Origin: Brachionus manjavacas
Lineage: Eukaryota > Rotifera > Eurotatoria > Ploima > Brachionidae
Assembly: GCA_019054805.1 (NCBI GenBank)
Contig: JAHQIY010000013.1
Span: 2,170,001-2,234,000 of the forward strand
Reading direction: 5' to 3'
DNA length: 64,000 nt
The notes beneath the pieces were generated by a model, which worked only from the letters and a program-made list of their open reading frames with translations, was not told the origin of the DNA and searched no databases. Position 1 is the stretch's first letter. Every line of letters starts with the position of its first letter. Of this stretch, positions 1 through 13,800 are shown one piece after another. Made by a program: the position numbers and the translations under genes.

Positions 1-127
1 GAGTGGAAATTAAAAAATGGTTACTAGAATTCGAGGAACTTAAGTAAATAGACTTAAATTTATTGAAAATAAATATTTGTAAAATTTTAAGAAAAGTTTC
101 TTTTTTATTTTAATAAAAATTGACGAT

Positions 128-3100
128 TTATTTTGCCTGAATCAGCTCGACATCATCAAAATATTCTTCTTTTAATTGATGCATTTCTAGCTCATCTACT
201 ATTTGATTTTCGTCTTGATCAAGATTTCCGGACAATCGGCTGGGAACTGTAATAGAAAGTGAAGGCTTTGGCTCAGAGTTTCGAGCACTATTAATCGATG
301 GCTTAAACAACAAAAATTTAATTAAAAACTAATTTATTTTTTATGACTAAATATTTACCAAAACTGTTTTAGTGGATATTCTTGCATCGTTTGTTTGCTG
401 AAACTGCTGTTGTAAACTGGGAGCCTGATTCATCTAAGAACAAAATAAAACAATATTTTAAAATTTTATTTTTTCAAATATTTACAGTATAAGCCACTGA
501 CGCATAAGCTAAATGAGCTGATTGCTTTTGTAGGCTTTGTCTAAGGTACATTTCATGTTTAATTGCATGTAAACTTCCATTTGAATATTAAAAAAAGTTA
601 GCTTAGTGTATTTAGTCGATTACCTGTCTTTTAAAATATCAAATTTTTTTTCCCAAGTCTCATTGTTGCGATGCATTTCTCTTTTGAGACGATTTATTTC
701 TGATTTTAGGTAAGCCTCGTTTGACTTTAATTTGGCAATCAATTCGTTGTCTCTGCTGGCAGCCGACTTGGCAAAAGAGAGCTCTCTTTCTTTATCCCTC
801 TGGATTGATTCAGCAATAGATAGCTGTTCTTTGCGCATACTTTCTTCTTCCATTTTTTTGCTCTTTTTCATTCTTTCCAATTCTTTGTCCTTTTCGACCC
901 TTTCTCTTTCTAGAGCCTCTTGTTGTTGCCTCAGCATCTCCTGGTACTCTTCTTCTTGCCTTTTTCTTTCTTCCATCAGCTCATTTTCTTGCTGTTTTTG
1001 CATTATTTGTTGCTGTTTGAGTTCTTGTTTTGCCGCGCTCATTATCTGCTCGGTTGATTCCTTCATTTTTTCATTAAATTTTGTCTCCATAGCTATCTTT
1101 TGCTTCTCAAACTCTTTTTTCATTTTGTTTTTTTCCTGCTCGGATTTTGCTCTAAACTCGTTAAACTCTTTGCTAATCTGTGGAAAAAAATTATTATTTT
1201 TTAATCAACTCTGATTAGTTCTGTCTCACTTCTTCATTCTGAATTTGCTCTTTTTCTATCTGTGTTTGTAGATTGGTTATATCCGAGTCTAGAAAGCTAG
1301 CTTTAGACAATTCCGAATTGAATTGTAGTGAAATTACTTAATCTTTCTGTCTCTTCTTCTTTGAGATTTAGGGCTTCTTCCAAGCGCTGAATTCTTTTCT
1401 GCTGATTAGTGTTATTTTCTTGAAAGCTGCTTTTTTCTGCTTCTAGTTCCTCGATTTTCCTATCGTTTTCAATCTAATTTAAACAAGGAAATTTTAAATA
1501 ATTATTCAAAAAAAAATCTTAAAGCGCTTCTTGAATAAAGCTCTGATCGAGTGACGTCACACATGCATTTAGATCATATCATTTTAATTAATTTTGATAA
1601 GATTTATTAATTTAGTGATTATCTGAAGATCCTAAAAATTTAAATTTCATAACAACAATTGAATGGAATAAAAGAGGCAGAATAATAATTTCCTTCAATT
1701 AAATAAAGGCATAAAATTTTTCTTTTATTTTATTTTTCAGTTTGAATTCTAATCATATTTAAAAAAATTACTCTAAAAGCGATAAATTAGCCAAATATTT
1801 GCAAATAGTTGAAAACTTGACATTTTTAATTAGATTGTCATTTTTAATTTTTTTTCCGATTTAAATAAACACATTAGATAATTCAATGAAATGCGTTAAT
1901 AATTATAAAATTTAAATTACGAACTATTTTTTTAGATCAAAACAAAAATAAATTTCCTTAAACTAGATTTCATTTTACTTGTTACATAGAATCACAGCCA
2001 AAAATGCATCAGCCTTGCTCGGTGAATGCAATGTTAATTTAGCAGGTGGAAAATAAGTGCAAATACTCAAATCTGATTTTTGGGTTTTAAAATTTAACAA
2101 TTAAAAATTAAATTTAGACTAAAATGAATTTTATTTTTCGAGTAGTAAAAAACATATTTTATAGTGTGGTCCGGACTTTAAAATTAAATAATCTATGTCA
2201 AAAAAAAAAGTTAGATTAAGAGTTAAAATTTAGATCTTGAAAACGAAAAATATTTTCGAATCGATATATAAAATATTTTTAATCAATAAAAAATAATTTT
2301 TTTGATAATTTACAATTTGAAAAATAATGAAAAAAAGGTATTTAATTTTTCAAATTTTTAAGCGAAATGGATCTATCTAGAAATAGAGTGATTTGGAATG
2401 AATTAAATTTATGATAAATAAAGAATCGATTAAGCAAAGTGAATTTTGGAACAATAAAAAAAAAAAACAAAGATTAAAAATTTATTTAACTTTTTTTCAG
2501 ACACTAAATTTGGGTGATGCAACCTTTAAATTTTGTTTTGTTCCAAAGATCAACAACCCGAACGGCATAATGTTTTCTTTTCAGTCCCCTTGCTCGATTT
2601 AAATTTACATTAAATCAAAATTAATAATTAAAGATAAAATTGTCAACATTTTACAAAATTTGCGTAAAAAAATAGAATCAAGTTAGGAGAAAAAACTGAA
2701 TCATTTGACATCTAGATAGTTCTTTTAGTGCAGTCTTTAAGGAAGTAATGAGCAGCCGAAGAAGACATGCCAAAAAATGTACCAAATTAGAATTGGTTAA
2801 TTATCCATTTAAGAACTTTTTTTTTTAAATAAAAAAATGAATACTTTTCAAGACAATATTTGCTATCATTGTTAAAAAATTGGATGCGAGGAGCATTAAG
2901 AACAACCATAGAAGTCTACCTAGTAGGACTTCTCTGCAAGTTTTCTTGCTGCAGCTTTTTAATTTTTTAATTATTATTAAGCTGTGTTTAAGCTAATTTA
3001 TTTTTGTATCACATTGATTCAATCATTTTAAACAGCATTTAAAAAAGCTTACAAATATTTGCAGAGCATTTGAAAAAAATGAAAAAAAAATGTGTAAAAT

Positions 3101-4160
3101 AAATTTTTTTTGTTACCGGTTCTATTATCTATGAGATTATTAAATAATTTCAGCTGTTTAAAATTCTAAATGTGCTTACATTATTGTTCTCGATGGTCTG
3201 TCGGAATTGATCAGTCAAATTTTTGATTGTTATCTCTTGTTCGGCGATTTTTCGCTGCAGCTCTCTAATAAACTCACCAGAGTTGGAAGTTGTACTTTTT
3301 TTTTTCAATTTCTCATTGAGCTTTTCAATTTCGGTCACAAAATGCCGTTTCTGGTCCTGATGAGAACAAAATTAGTAGCGGAAAACAGTTCTTTACCTAC
3401 ACTTACGTCAGATAGTTTTTGAAAATAGGAAATCGCATTAGCTAATTTAGATCTATAAGCATGTCTAATTCGCTCTAAAATCTAAAAACAATTAAAAATT
3501 TTAGATGAAAATTTGAAATCATGTTCCAATTACTTGTTCCTGGTTTGATAGTAGCTCGGAAATTTTCGTGTTAATAGTCTGATAGCTTGATGAAAGAAAT
3601 GAAAGATCAATTTTTAAATATTTAGCTCTAAATTTTCATTACATTTCAATACTCTTGTTGTTAAGCTCTTGATTAAACTGATTATCAGACGAAATTTTCG
3701 CAAACTTTAAATCGCTTTTGACTCTGTTTATTTCCTTAAAGATTTCAAAAATTTATCCAGAAAAATTGACTTGTTGATGGGAAAAATTACGCTGCATAAA
3801 TAATCCAGATTCTCAGTGGCAGCTTTGAGCACTATTATATCAGACTCGTCTGTTTGGGTGCACCTGTCAGTTGAATAAAAGCCAACTTTAAGCTGATCAC
3901 TGATGCTTGGCCTATCATAACATGATAAAATATATTTTCTATGCAAATAATTCAATCACTCACAAATATGTGTCGAAATTTCTCGAATTCAGACTAGTCA
4001 AGGTATTTTCGGCAATTATTTCTTGACTGCCAAGGATTTTAGATTTGCTCACGAGCTGAGACAAGGTACCTGTCACTAGCCGTATCTGCGAGTTGGTTCC
4101 TTTGTCTCCATGACTCGAGGAAAAGAACTGTGATGACTTTGCTAGACTGTTAGATAACAT
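128..4160 (-). CDS. Coiled-coil protein resembling human C10orf67, 12 exons
   Basis: Joining 12 minus-strand exons gives one open frame of 603 codons: 4160-3964, 3911-3791, 3734-3643, 3585-3534, 3481-3407, 3356-3180, 1473-1338, 1300-1230, 1177-624, 573-486, 433-359, 301-128. All introns are GT...AG and all phases agree. The N-terminal part carries SDQLKVGFYSTDRCTQTD, which I recognise from the C10orf67 family. The 1177-624 exon encodes a long Glu/Lys/Gln-rich coiled coil ending in NETWEKKFDILKDR, and the next exon continues with LHAIKHEMYLRQSLQKQ. The largest intron, 1474-3179, shows no further exon. A TTTATT at 104-109 (AATAAA on the coding strand) lies just past the stop. The biochemical role is unknown to me; the coiled coil suggests a structural or scaffold protein. 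Family assignment is from memory of motifs, so moderate. Confidence 0.6.
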
Positions 4161-5279
4161 TGCTTTAATATTCTATGCCATTTTAAGTACCAATATGAGT
4201 TTTTCATTCATCAAGAAAAAATCCGAAATTTTATTCCCATAACAACGTAAACTTTTTTAGAACTTTTTTTAAAAAGTCGACAAAATTTGTTTCTTATCAA
4301 ATTATTTGTTTTGCTCAATTAATTCGTGTTTATTTAGCAAAAGAAAAAAAATTTAATTAAAATCTTAAATTTTTATTTTAGATGTCTGTTTACTGATTTT
4401 TATTTTTATTATTCTTTTTTTTTAATCTGAAGGAGCATTATCTCAGAACTGATATACAATTTAATAATGCGAATAATAATAAAAGACTAAATTATAAATT
4501 CTAGTCTTTTATTTACTTTGTTTGATCTCTTTTTTTTTTACTTATTATTTCTACCATTTGATTTATTATTTAATGAAAAATCAATTGGGTTTTCTTCAAT
4601 TTAACTGAGTCAAATGATAAAAATTCTCTATTGCTCAAAGCATTTTTAAATTCAATCTTCAAATTTAAACAAATGAGAAAAAAAATTAACTATTTTAGAA
4701 AAATTTAAATAAGCCTTTTCAGATATTAAATATAATAGCGTTGGACAGTTCAAAAAACAAAAAATAAAAGATAGCAAAAAAGAAAAGGAAATAGATTTTG
4801 TAAATTTTAAATTGAATGTTAACTGTATTGTCTTTGTCTTTTTATTAAGCGTTATATTTTTGTATAATCAATTTCAGAGTTAAATATTCCTTTTGATTTT
4901 GACTCTAAAAAAGTGTTATATTTTTTGAAGGAATTGTCTAAAGTTAAGTTTTATAATTCCAAAAGCGGTTTAAAGAATTTTTTCAAATAGTAAGATTAAG
5001 TAAGGATTAAGTACTGAAATTTTTAATTCAACTTTATAATTTCTTCCACTAAAAATTTAATCGAGTGAAAATTTTACTAATTTGATTTTATTGAATTATT
5101 TTTTTCAACAATAATCGAAAATTTTTTGGTCCTGTAGACAAAAAAAATTTATGATCTGGAAAGTCATTTGAATTATGATGATTCTCATTGTAGAATATTG
5201 CTTAATCTAAGTTAATAAGTCTAATTTTTTTTAAAAAGTTTAATTAATTTTTTAAGAGTAATTGAACTCCTTTTAAAAT

Positions 5280-5787
5280 GGCAAATTGAAGTTCATGATC
5301 AAACGTAAATTTCAAATCAAAATTTTTAAATTTTTTCTAAATAAAAAGGTATTTTTATCAATTTTTTAAAAATAAATGACAAAACTCTATTAAACATTAT
5401 TTGTTTAATCAATAATTAGATAGAAAATTATATAAATTTTTATCTGAAGTAAATTGAATACTTAATCAATATTTTGAAATTTTACAATACAAAATTTAAC
5501 TTTGTTTCGCCGTATTAAAATATCATTTAAAGCGTTTATTTGAGCCATAATTTGAATACCTAAATGTCGATTTTGAATTTGTCTTTAAGGTTTTCTTATT
5601 TAGATTTTAGAAGAATCAATTAAAGGTCAATTAGAGAAAAAAAATTTGTTTTTTTTTTTAATTAAAATAATAAACATCCTATGTTTAATTTAAAAAAAAT
5701 TAAAAAAATCTAATTTTATCATTTTTATTAAGATTTTAATCAATTAAATTTTGATCATTTGATTATGATCATGAACTTCAAGTTGCC
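5280..5787. mobile_element. MITE family A, copy 1 (GGCAAATTGAAG termini)
   Basis: The left end reads GGCAAATTGAAGTTCATGAT and the right end, reverse-complemented, GGCAACTTGAAGTTCATGAT. The 8 bp on the left (TTTAAAAT, ending 5279) are repeated exactly on the right (5788-5795), a perfect target-site duplication. The interior is AT-rich and shares long stretches with 37270-37813 and 56966-57423. There is no coding capacity, so this is a non-autonomous DNA transposon. An 8-bp duplication is typical of hAT-type and some other transposases. Confidence 0.85.
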
Positions 5788-6638
5788 TTTAAAATTAGTT
5801 TCAAAATTGGTTAAAAAAAAGAAGAAAATTAAAAATGTTTAAATTGTTTATTTTTGAATTTTTAATTAGAAAAAATCTTTGACAAAACATTACAAAAAAT
5901 CGAATGGATACTGAAAAGAAGGCATGAAGCTGTATGGGACAGTCTAAGTGACTAAAAATTTATTCAAAAATATTATTATTAAAAAAAGTTTTTTTAAAGA
6001 CTCATAAATGGTTTTTGGCGACTTATGGATTTCTAATTTCTATTTTATTTATTATTTTCTATTTTTGTAGTGATACCAGAGTAGGTCAAACTCTAGACCA
6101 CTACAATTAAAACTAAAAACCTGGTTAAAATTAATTTTATTTATAAATAATTATTGAAAAAAGTTTATTTTTGTGTTTAATTTTTGGAAAATATTAAAAG
6201 TTAAGGAATGTAAAACTTGGAATGTAAGACTTTTTTTTTAAGAAAAAATCGCTAGAATCTTAATAAGATTAATGAGTATGAGATTGAACTCAATCCAATT
6301 TAATCTGTCTAACTAGCTGTAAAACTTTTGTTAAACTTTGTTTTTTCTTACTGTTCAATCGAAAGACTGTTTCAATTTACCTATCATCTTGAAATAAATC
6401 CTATACTAAAAATTATCGGAATATCCTCTAAAATAATCTTATAAGACAAATTTGTCAAATCTCAAGAGTTTTCAAATTATCTTTTAAGACTTAACTATTT
6501 CTCATTACGTTCTAATGGGTCTTTTTACCTTAAAAACATAATTTTTGTGTTTAATATCTCTTTTAAGAAAAAGATTTATCTAGTATTTAGTTTTAATTTG
6601 AAAAATTCCAAAAGATTTTTATTTAATTGTATTCATAC

Positions 6639-6871
6639 AGTGCCGGAAATTAGCTTGCCACATTATATCATGTGATATCATTTGATATCAGCTAATATTA
6701 GGAAAAAAAATATTTACATTTTTTTACATATAGAAATTCAAATTTTAATTCACCTGATATTATCTGATATCAAATGATAATAGCTGATATCAGCTGATAT
6801 GAGGAAAGTTTAAAAGAATGATTTTAAATGATATCAGATCATATGATGTGACAAGTTGATTTCCAGAACTG
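6639..6871. mobile_element. TA-flanked MITE rich in GATATC
   Basis: The ends form an imperfect inverted repeat of about 43 bp: left CAGTGCCGGAAATTAGCTTG, right (reverse-complemented) CAGTTCTGGAAATCAACTTG. TA dinucleotides flank both ends, as expected for Tc1/mariner-type insertion. The interior has many palindromic GATATC and CATATGAT-like words. There is no ORF. Its CAG termini resemble those of the large palindrome at 23737-24893. Confidence 0.65.
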
Positions 6872-8094
6872 TATTACATTTTTCAGGTTTTTTGATTAAG
6901 AGTAATCAACTATAGAGTCTTTAATATTAAATAATTTTTTTGGTTTTTTACTTTTTAAAAAATAATTTTTTTAACTAAATCGACTTTATTAAGAAATTAA
7001 AGTCTTAACCAAGGTGGTCAAGATGAGACTTAGACTGGTCTTTAAGTTAATTCCCAACAATCCTGTAAATAAATCACAAATTTTTTTAAAATGAATTTCG
7101 AAATGTTTATTATTAATTAGAGATAAAAGTAATTTTTTAGTACATTATTTGAAAAAAGAACTAAAGTCCTAAAAAACTAATGAACGATTGTCTTTTTTAT
7201 CCAAACCTGGAATTAAGAAATAAAACTTTCTTCCAGTCAATGTTGCAATTGGAATCTATTAAGACTTTTAAGGATCCTCTCCATTAGTGAAACAATTAGG
7301 TGTTTCAAAAACAGGTTCATGTCAGAAAGTTAATTCTGCAGGTCAATTGGCTGGTGTCGAGTTTTCTTAGAAACAGAAAGGTCAATTTGAATTGAGGTGA
7401 ATTTTTGAACCAACGACAAAAATTACGATTGCTAACAAATAATTTTAAATTAATAATTTTCGAATAGGAGAGTTGATTTTTTTAGAGTAGCATAGGAAGA
7501 TTATTCAAATTTTTTTGGGAATTTTTCTATTAAATTAAAAAGGACAGAAGACTTAGTTAATGATGTCGTAGAATGACGAAAATTGAACTAAAATAGAAAG
7601 CAAAATGAAAATTAATTTATTATTTTTATTTTAATGTTTCAATCATTTCAGTTATGATAAAATCTCCTAACAAGATTAATAATTAATTCTCAGATTATAT
7701 ATTTTAAAAAAAATATTGGTACATTCAAAAATAAAAAAGATTTTATGCTCAAATATTTTTAGAATAGATAAAAATTTGATTTTGATAGTCTTAATGATTT
7801 TGTATAAGAAATAAAATGAAAAGGTTGATCGTTCCTACCAAATCAATGGGTTGAAAATATATTTTTTTAATTATTTTTTTTTTAAGATCTACATAAAATG
7901 TATTTTAATTTTTTTTTTAAATAGTTTAGGCAAAGCCTTGGCCGGTTGGAATGGAGACTTTGTCCTTTCTATCAGCCACTTGATAGTAATTTTGAAAATA
8001 TAAAGAGAATACATAATTTTGGTAAAATGTTAAGAAAATTGAATTCTTTTTTTTAGGATTTGAAAGATCTTGTGAATGATTACACATAAAATGT

Positions 8095-8214
8095 AAGACA
8101 TGTTACATTAAAATTATCTAAATTAATTCTAATAAAATTTTAACACCGAAAGATAAACACTTTGAATTGAACTGATTTTTTGAATTGATCATAAACTTCA
8201 ATATGCCAAATCAA
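8095..8214. repeat. Dispersed repeat, partial copy (with 30175-30300 and 49025-49150)
   Basis: About 120 bp, ending in GAATTGATCATAAACTTCAA, resemble segments at 30175-30300 and 49025-49150. All share a run of similar blocks (AAGATAAA, then GAATTGATCAT) before the same terminus. The end resembles the termini of MITE family A but the interior differs, so it may be a diverged relative or a second family. Only one end is recognised. Confidence 0.45.
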
Positions 8215-10816
8215 CAATATAAATTTTTATGACAAAATAAAGGATTTTAAATCCAAGCGTTTTTAAAATATAATTAAAATTTTTTTTTTCGTTTAATATT
8301 TTATATTTCAAATAGTTGAAATAAAATTATGGCATGATTTTCTGACATATATAATTGTTAGTGCAAAAATTTTAAATTTTAAATACATGACGATTTCTAT
8401 CATGACGAAAAAAATTTCATTTAAAAAAAAATTTTTCAAAATAGAACAAAAACGTACAAACTTTTAAAATTAGATCATATTATCTCCGATAAGAATTTTC
8501 TGAATTGGATATACTGAATTAATTCCTCACAAATCATTGAGATCCGTACAGAAATTATTAAATAAAGAATTGGAGAGAATTCAAATATCTCCAATTATAC
8601 ATTTGGGTCTTATTAAGAAAAAAAAATTGATATTTTTTATTTAATTAGATTTAAATTTTTCTTTATTAAATATATATTTATAAGAATTTTTCTTATTAAA
8701 ATAAAAAAGAAAAATGACCATTATTTTCAAGAATGGATAAATTCAATTTAAAAAAGACAAATACACTATTGTCTTATATTATATCTTTTATTTTCTATGT
8801 ATTTTCTATTTTTCTATTGATTCATTAATAATAAAAAGACACAAAAGACATTTTTATTTGATTTTTATTGAAACTTGGTGAAATATTAACTCTTTATTCT
8901 AATAAATCAACACCAGTAAATTTGAATTCTGTTCAATTTCTTTTTTTGGCGTAGAACGTTTTTTCATCAGACTCCTAATTTTAATTCAAGGTATTTGATT
9001 TTAAACCAAAGACCCTAATTACTAAAAACATATTTAAAGAGGAAAAACTTTTGGAGCTTAGTGTTAGATTTCTTTTAATTTAGTTAATTAGTTGTGTTCC
9101 GAATTTTAGATTTAACTACTTAAATTTCGTGATTATTCATTAGTTTATTTATTTATTTATTTTATTAAATAACTGGTTTTAATTCACTTTTTTCCATCAT
9201 AATTCTGCCTAATCAAAAAATCATTAAAAACGTTTCTCATAAAAGCTTTATTGAGACTATCATGTGATATCGTGTTCACATTTAAATTTTCCAGAACTAA
9301 AAATTAAATTAGATAATTAAAAAACTAAAATAAAATTCGAATAACCAGTTTTCTAGGAATAATTTTTTGGCTTTCAATTTTTCAACCACTCTTTGTGACA
9401 AGTCAACATACTAAATTTAATAGGAAAATTAAATAAAAAATAAATTAGAGAAACAATTATATAAAGACAGAAATATTTTAAAAATAGAAAATGAAAATTC
9501 CTTACAGAAAAACTATTTTTTGAGTTTTAAAATTAAAGCATGTTATCTAATCCTAATTAGTTTTTGTCTAAAGGGATTTTTAAAAAGATTGATATATTCA
9601 GACGAGTGTATTTGGCCTTGTATAAAAAGTTAAATGAGCCGAATCTAAATTTGATTTCATGGCTGATAACTCAAGTTTGAATTAGAAGTAAATTTTACCA
9701 AAAAATAAGTGAGTAATTATTTGATAAACACTATTGATTTAATGACGCCACAATAAGAAATAATTTCAAAGGTATCTTTTTAAATTGACCTTTTCGTTTT
9801 TATTCAAATAGAATCAGTTTACTCAAAAAAGACTGTTTTATTCTGAAATTTTTTCTAATTTTAGTCGAAAACAAAAATTCAGACAAAAGGAAATAATTTA
9901 AATCTAATGAACATATCATTCCTGTTTTTTTTTTTGCTAATTTAAAGCTTGGCGTTTCAAATTTTGACATCTCAATTAATTTTTTTATTTAATTAAAATT
10001 TTGAGAATTTTTTTTATTTAAATTTTTTAATTAATTCAAATAAATTTTGGGTTTTTTTTTTCTACGAGCATCTTTAAGCAGGTACAGTTATCATTTAGCA
10101 GATTTAAAATTTGAAAAGACAAAATTGTTCAGTCAAATTTCGATTATCCACAAAAGGAAATTTAATTATCAAATTGTCTTTGCCACATTCGCCTCAAGGA
10201 CTAATTTAAAGTTTAATTTTACATTATAGCGTATTTAGAAAAAAGATTTCTAAAAATCAAATACTAGAATGACACTGCTTAAAGCTATTATTTTTATTAC
10301 TTGGATTAAAATAGTTTTGTTATTTAAAACATTAATTTGTATTCAAGTTAAATATAAAAATCTGATAAGCCGTGACTGCTTGTTTCCAGGTGCCTAAAAT
10401 TATTATGCACTGACAAAATCAATTAAGGGATAATAGCAAAAAAAGCTCTGTATTAGCATTAATGGTTTAATGATGCGTCTAATGAAGTGGGTGTTGATGA
10501 AGGAATACGGCTGAAATCAAGAGTTTCTATTTTCATTGCCTTGATAAAAATTAAATTTTTTTTTAGAATAAAAAGTGAATATTAATCAAACTAAATCATG
10601 CAAGCCTTTGAAAAAAGAATTTCGAATTAAATTCTTAGAAATTGTTCTCATATTTTTCATTGTTCTTTCAAATTGGATTCTGAATTTGAAATTGAAAAAA
10701 TGAATTAATTTAAAAAAAATTTCTTTTATTATTTTCTAGAAGAAATATTTAGGCTTCTACTGCAGAAGACTGCATAAGGATCGTGTTTGGTTTGACAAAT
10801 ATTTCTATTTACTACG

Positions 10817-13800
10817 ATGATTTTTAATTCAAGCAACACAAGCAATGATTACATAGCTAGTGAAGATCCTAATATCAGATACAAACTTTACATAATTGTT
10901 CCAATCATCTGGTCGCTAATCATCTTTTTTGGTATAATCGGTAAGTTTTAATTACTAAGCTGGTTTTCTCATAATTACCAAGAGTCTTTTTTAAGGAAAT
11001 GGCCTGATAGTATATGTCATACTCAAGAGGCGCCTTTACAAAAATTCGTGCACTAATTGTTATATCATAAATGTATCAATTGCTGATTTGTGCTTTACAA
11101 TCGCATGTGTACCAGTCACAATGACAGCATATGTATATAATGAGTGGAAATTTGGATCTTTTATGTGCCAATTTCAAAATCTAATAATGTTTGTAAGTAA
11201 ACATTTTTAATATTTAGAATTATTCATTATGGGAATCATTTGAATAATTTCTGATTTATTTTTCCATTAGACTAGCGCATTTGCGTTGTAAAAATCATCC
11301 AAAATAAGGCTAAAGTCATCTGATTTAGACATTTTGCTGATAGACTATTAGATTAGTTAAAATTAACTTAAAAATCAATCTTGTAGATTTTTTTTAAAGT
11401 AAAAAAATACTGATTACTCTTTGTTAATGAGCTTTAAGAAAAAATTACACAAACGATTTCATAAATCTATGAATTCGATTAGGTAATTTTATTATTATCA
11501 ATTATAAAAATGAATTGTTAATTATTAGAATTGATAATAATTTTATTATGGCATTCATTTTTAGATTGTTTTAATAAATTTAGTATTTGTCAAAGTTAAT
11601 TTATAATATATGGCAGAGGGGTTGTTGTCACAGCATACGTCAAAATCTTTACACAATTAAATTCTTTTTATAATACACTAAATTTGTCGAAAGATAATTG
11701 ACTCTTTTAAAAAACTAATGACTTTAATGACATCGTTTTTCCAACCTAAAAAGAAAAAAAATATTTAAATCGATTTTTTTTTAAATTTTATTATCATTTT
11801 GCTTAAGATAAAAAGGCATTTTAAGTTAATAGTCTTTCAAATTTATAATTTTTGAATTAAAGGAATATTGTAACTTTAGTTCTAATTAAAAAAAAATTTT
11901 CGAACTACAGTTCATTTAAATTAAAAAAATGTTAAATTTTAAAAATTTCCTTTAAATTTAATATTTTCAATTCTAAAAAATGCGAGTATGTTTGTGAGAA
12001 ACTATTATGTTTCAAAATTTTAATGAAAATTTTTTATACTTAAACAACTAAAAGATTTTTAAGTATGTTAAAAACACTTTAAATTATATTAATAAATAGA
12101 ATGTAGACTCTAATGTTAAATTTTCAAATAGATAATAATAATAATAATAATAAGCTACAGCAGGAGACCTGTGGAGCGAGACTAGATGTAGTTTCGCTAT
12201 GGTAGCTATCTAGATAATGGGAACAATGTGTCAAGTCTCAAGTTATTTAAAAAAAAAAAAAAATTGTTAACACTAAATTAAATAGAAATTCACTATTTTT
12301 AACTTATTGACACTTTTTATTAAAAAATGATAACAAGTACCTTTAAGAAAAAGTACCAAAATTATGAGAAGAGAAGGTTTGCTAAAAAAAGATAATATTC
12401 AATAAAATCATGTCAGCCATATTTTTCTAGAAAGTTGTTTATGTCATTGAAGTTTTTAGCTTCAACTTTTAATTTAAATAATTTAAAAATCGGAAAATAA
12501 TAACTTTTTGATTATTGCATTTTTTGAAAAATAACATTAAATACATTTTAAAATTTACTCCCTCAAAATACGCCAAAGCTCTAATAGTTTTTCACAAACA
12601 TACTCGCAATTTTTAGAATTGAAAACATTATATTTAAAGGAAATTTTTAAAATTTAATATTTTTTTAATTTAAATGAACTGTAGTTCGAAAAAAAATTAT
12701 TAATTAGAACTAAAGTTACAATATTTCTTTAATTCAAAAATTATAAATTTGAAAGTTTTTTGACTTAAAATGCCTTTTTATCTTTAACATAATGATAATA
12801 AAATTTTTTAATGAAGGTTGAAAAAACGATGTCATTGAATTTTTTTAACTTTGTTATCATTTTTTAATAAAAAGTATCAATTAGTTAAAAACAGTGGATT
12901 TCTATTTAATTTAGTGTTAATCAATTTTTTATGTATAAACTTAATAAATGGGGAATAAAAATAAAAAAAATAAAAAATTTGGGGTTTTTTATTCAAAATT
13001 TTGTGGTATCGATTTTAATCGTTCTTAAAGTTCGCGCGATGCAAAACTTCCACACTATCTCCAGATATGGATTTCGACCTCATTTTTGGATTCTACGTAT
13101 ATGAAAACCTCGGTTTAGCCAAAATTTTAGAGTGGGTCAAAAATTTTTTTTTTGATTTTTGGCTAGGAGGGTCTGAATCTTTACAGCCTTATATGAAGTA
13201 TATCTTATTTAAGCTTTTTTATCTCAGAATTTAATCAATCGAATCTACTCGATCGACACATTTTCTGATAGAGAATTAAATGCTCTATATTCAAAGCTGG
13301 TTATCTTGAAAAACAAAAAAAATTGAAAATTTTATCGGAAAAATTTTGACATTTTTTAACTTTTTCGGGATCTACTTTTTTGCAAACCCCTTAACCTGTA
13401 TATTTTTATACAAATTCTGAAACTAGACAAAATGATGGTTTTAATTTTTTTAGTTTAAAAATTTTTATAATCGCTCAAAAAGAGTCCATTTTTTGAAAAA
13501 AATCTTGAAAATTTTTCAAATTTAAGAAAATAAATGTAAGTTTTTGACATCTTTTTACATAATTATAAAATTTTGAATTCATTTTGAAATTTTTAGTAAT
13601 TTTTTCAGACTTTTGGTAACTTAAAAATGCCATTAAATACTGAAAAGACGCTAGATCTTTATTTTGTAGATGGTGAAAAAATAGGGAAAAGCAAAGGGTT
13701 AAAATTAGATCAAATTAAACAAATCCTATCTCAGCACTCGGCTTTCATGGGGTCTAAAAAACTTGAAATTCTGGGGAAAAAATATGGAATAAAGATCATA

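Larger units (their letters stand above)
4161..10816. other. Gene-free AT-rich stretch with MITEs
   Basis: No exon with recognisable protein similarity was found on either strand. The stretch is almost pure AT-rich DNA. Identifiable content is limited to the MITEs at 5280-5787 and 6639-6871 and a partial repeat near 8095-8214. Promoters of the two flanking, divergently oriented genes must lie at its ends, but no specific element can be named. Confidence 0.6.

Noticed and set aside
732-1214. 160-codon plus-strand frame rich in Ser/Cys/Leu
   Set aside because: It is the antisense shadow of the Glu/Lys-rich coiled-coil exon of the C10orf67-like gene.
10047-10229. 60-codon frame before the GPCR
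   Set aside because: No start context, no similarity and no splice linkage to the GPCR; the GPCR ATG at 10817 already gives a normal N-terminus.
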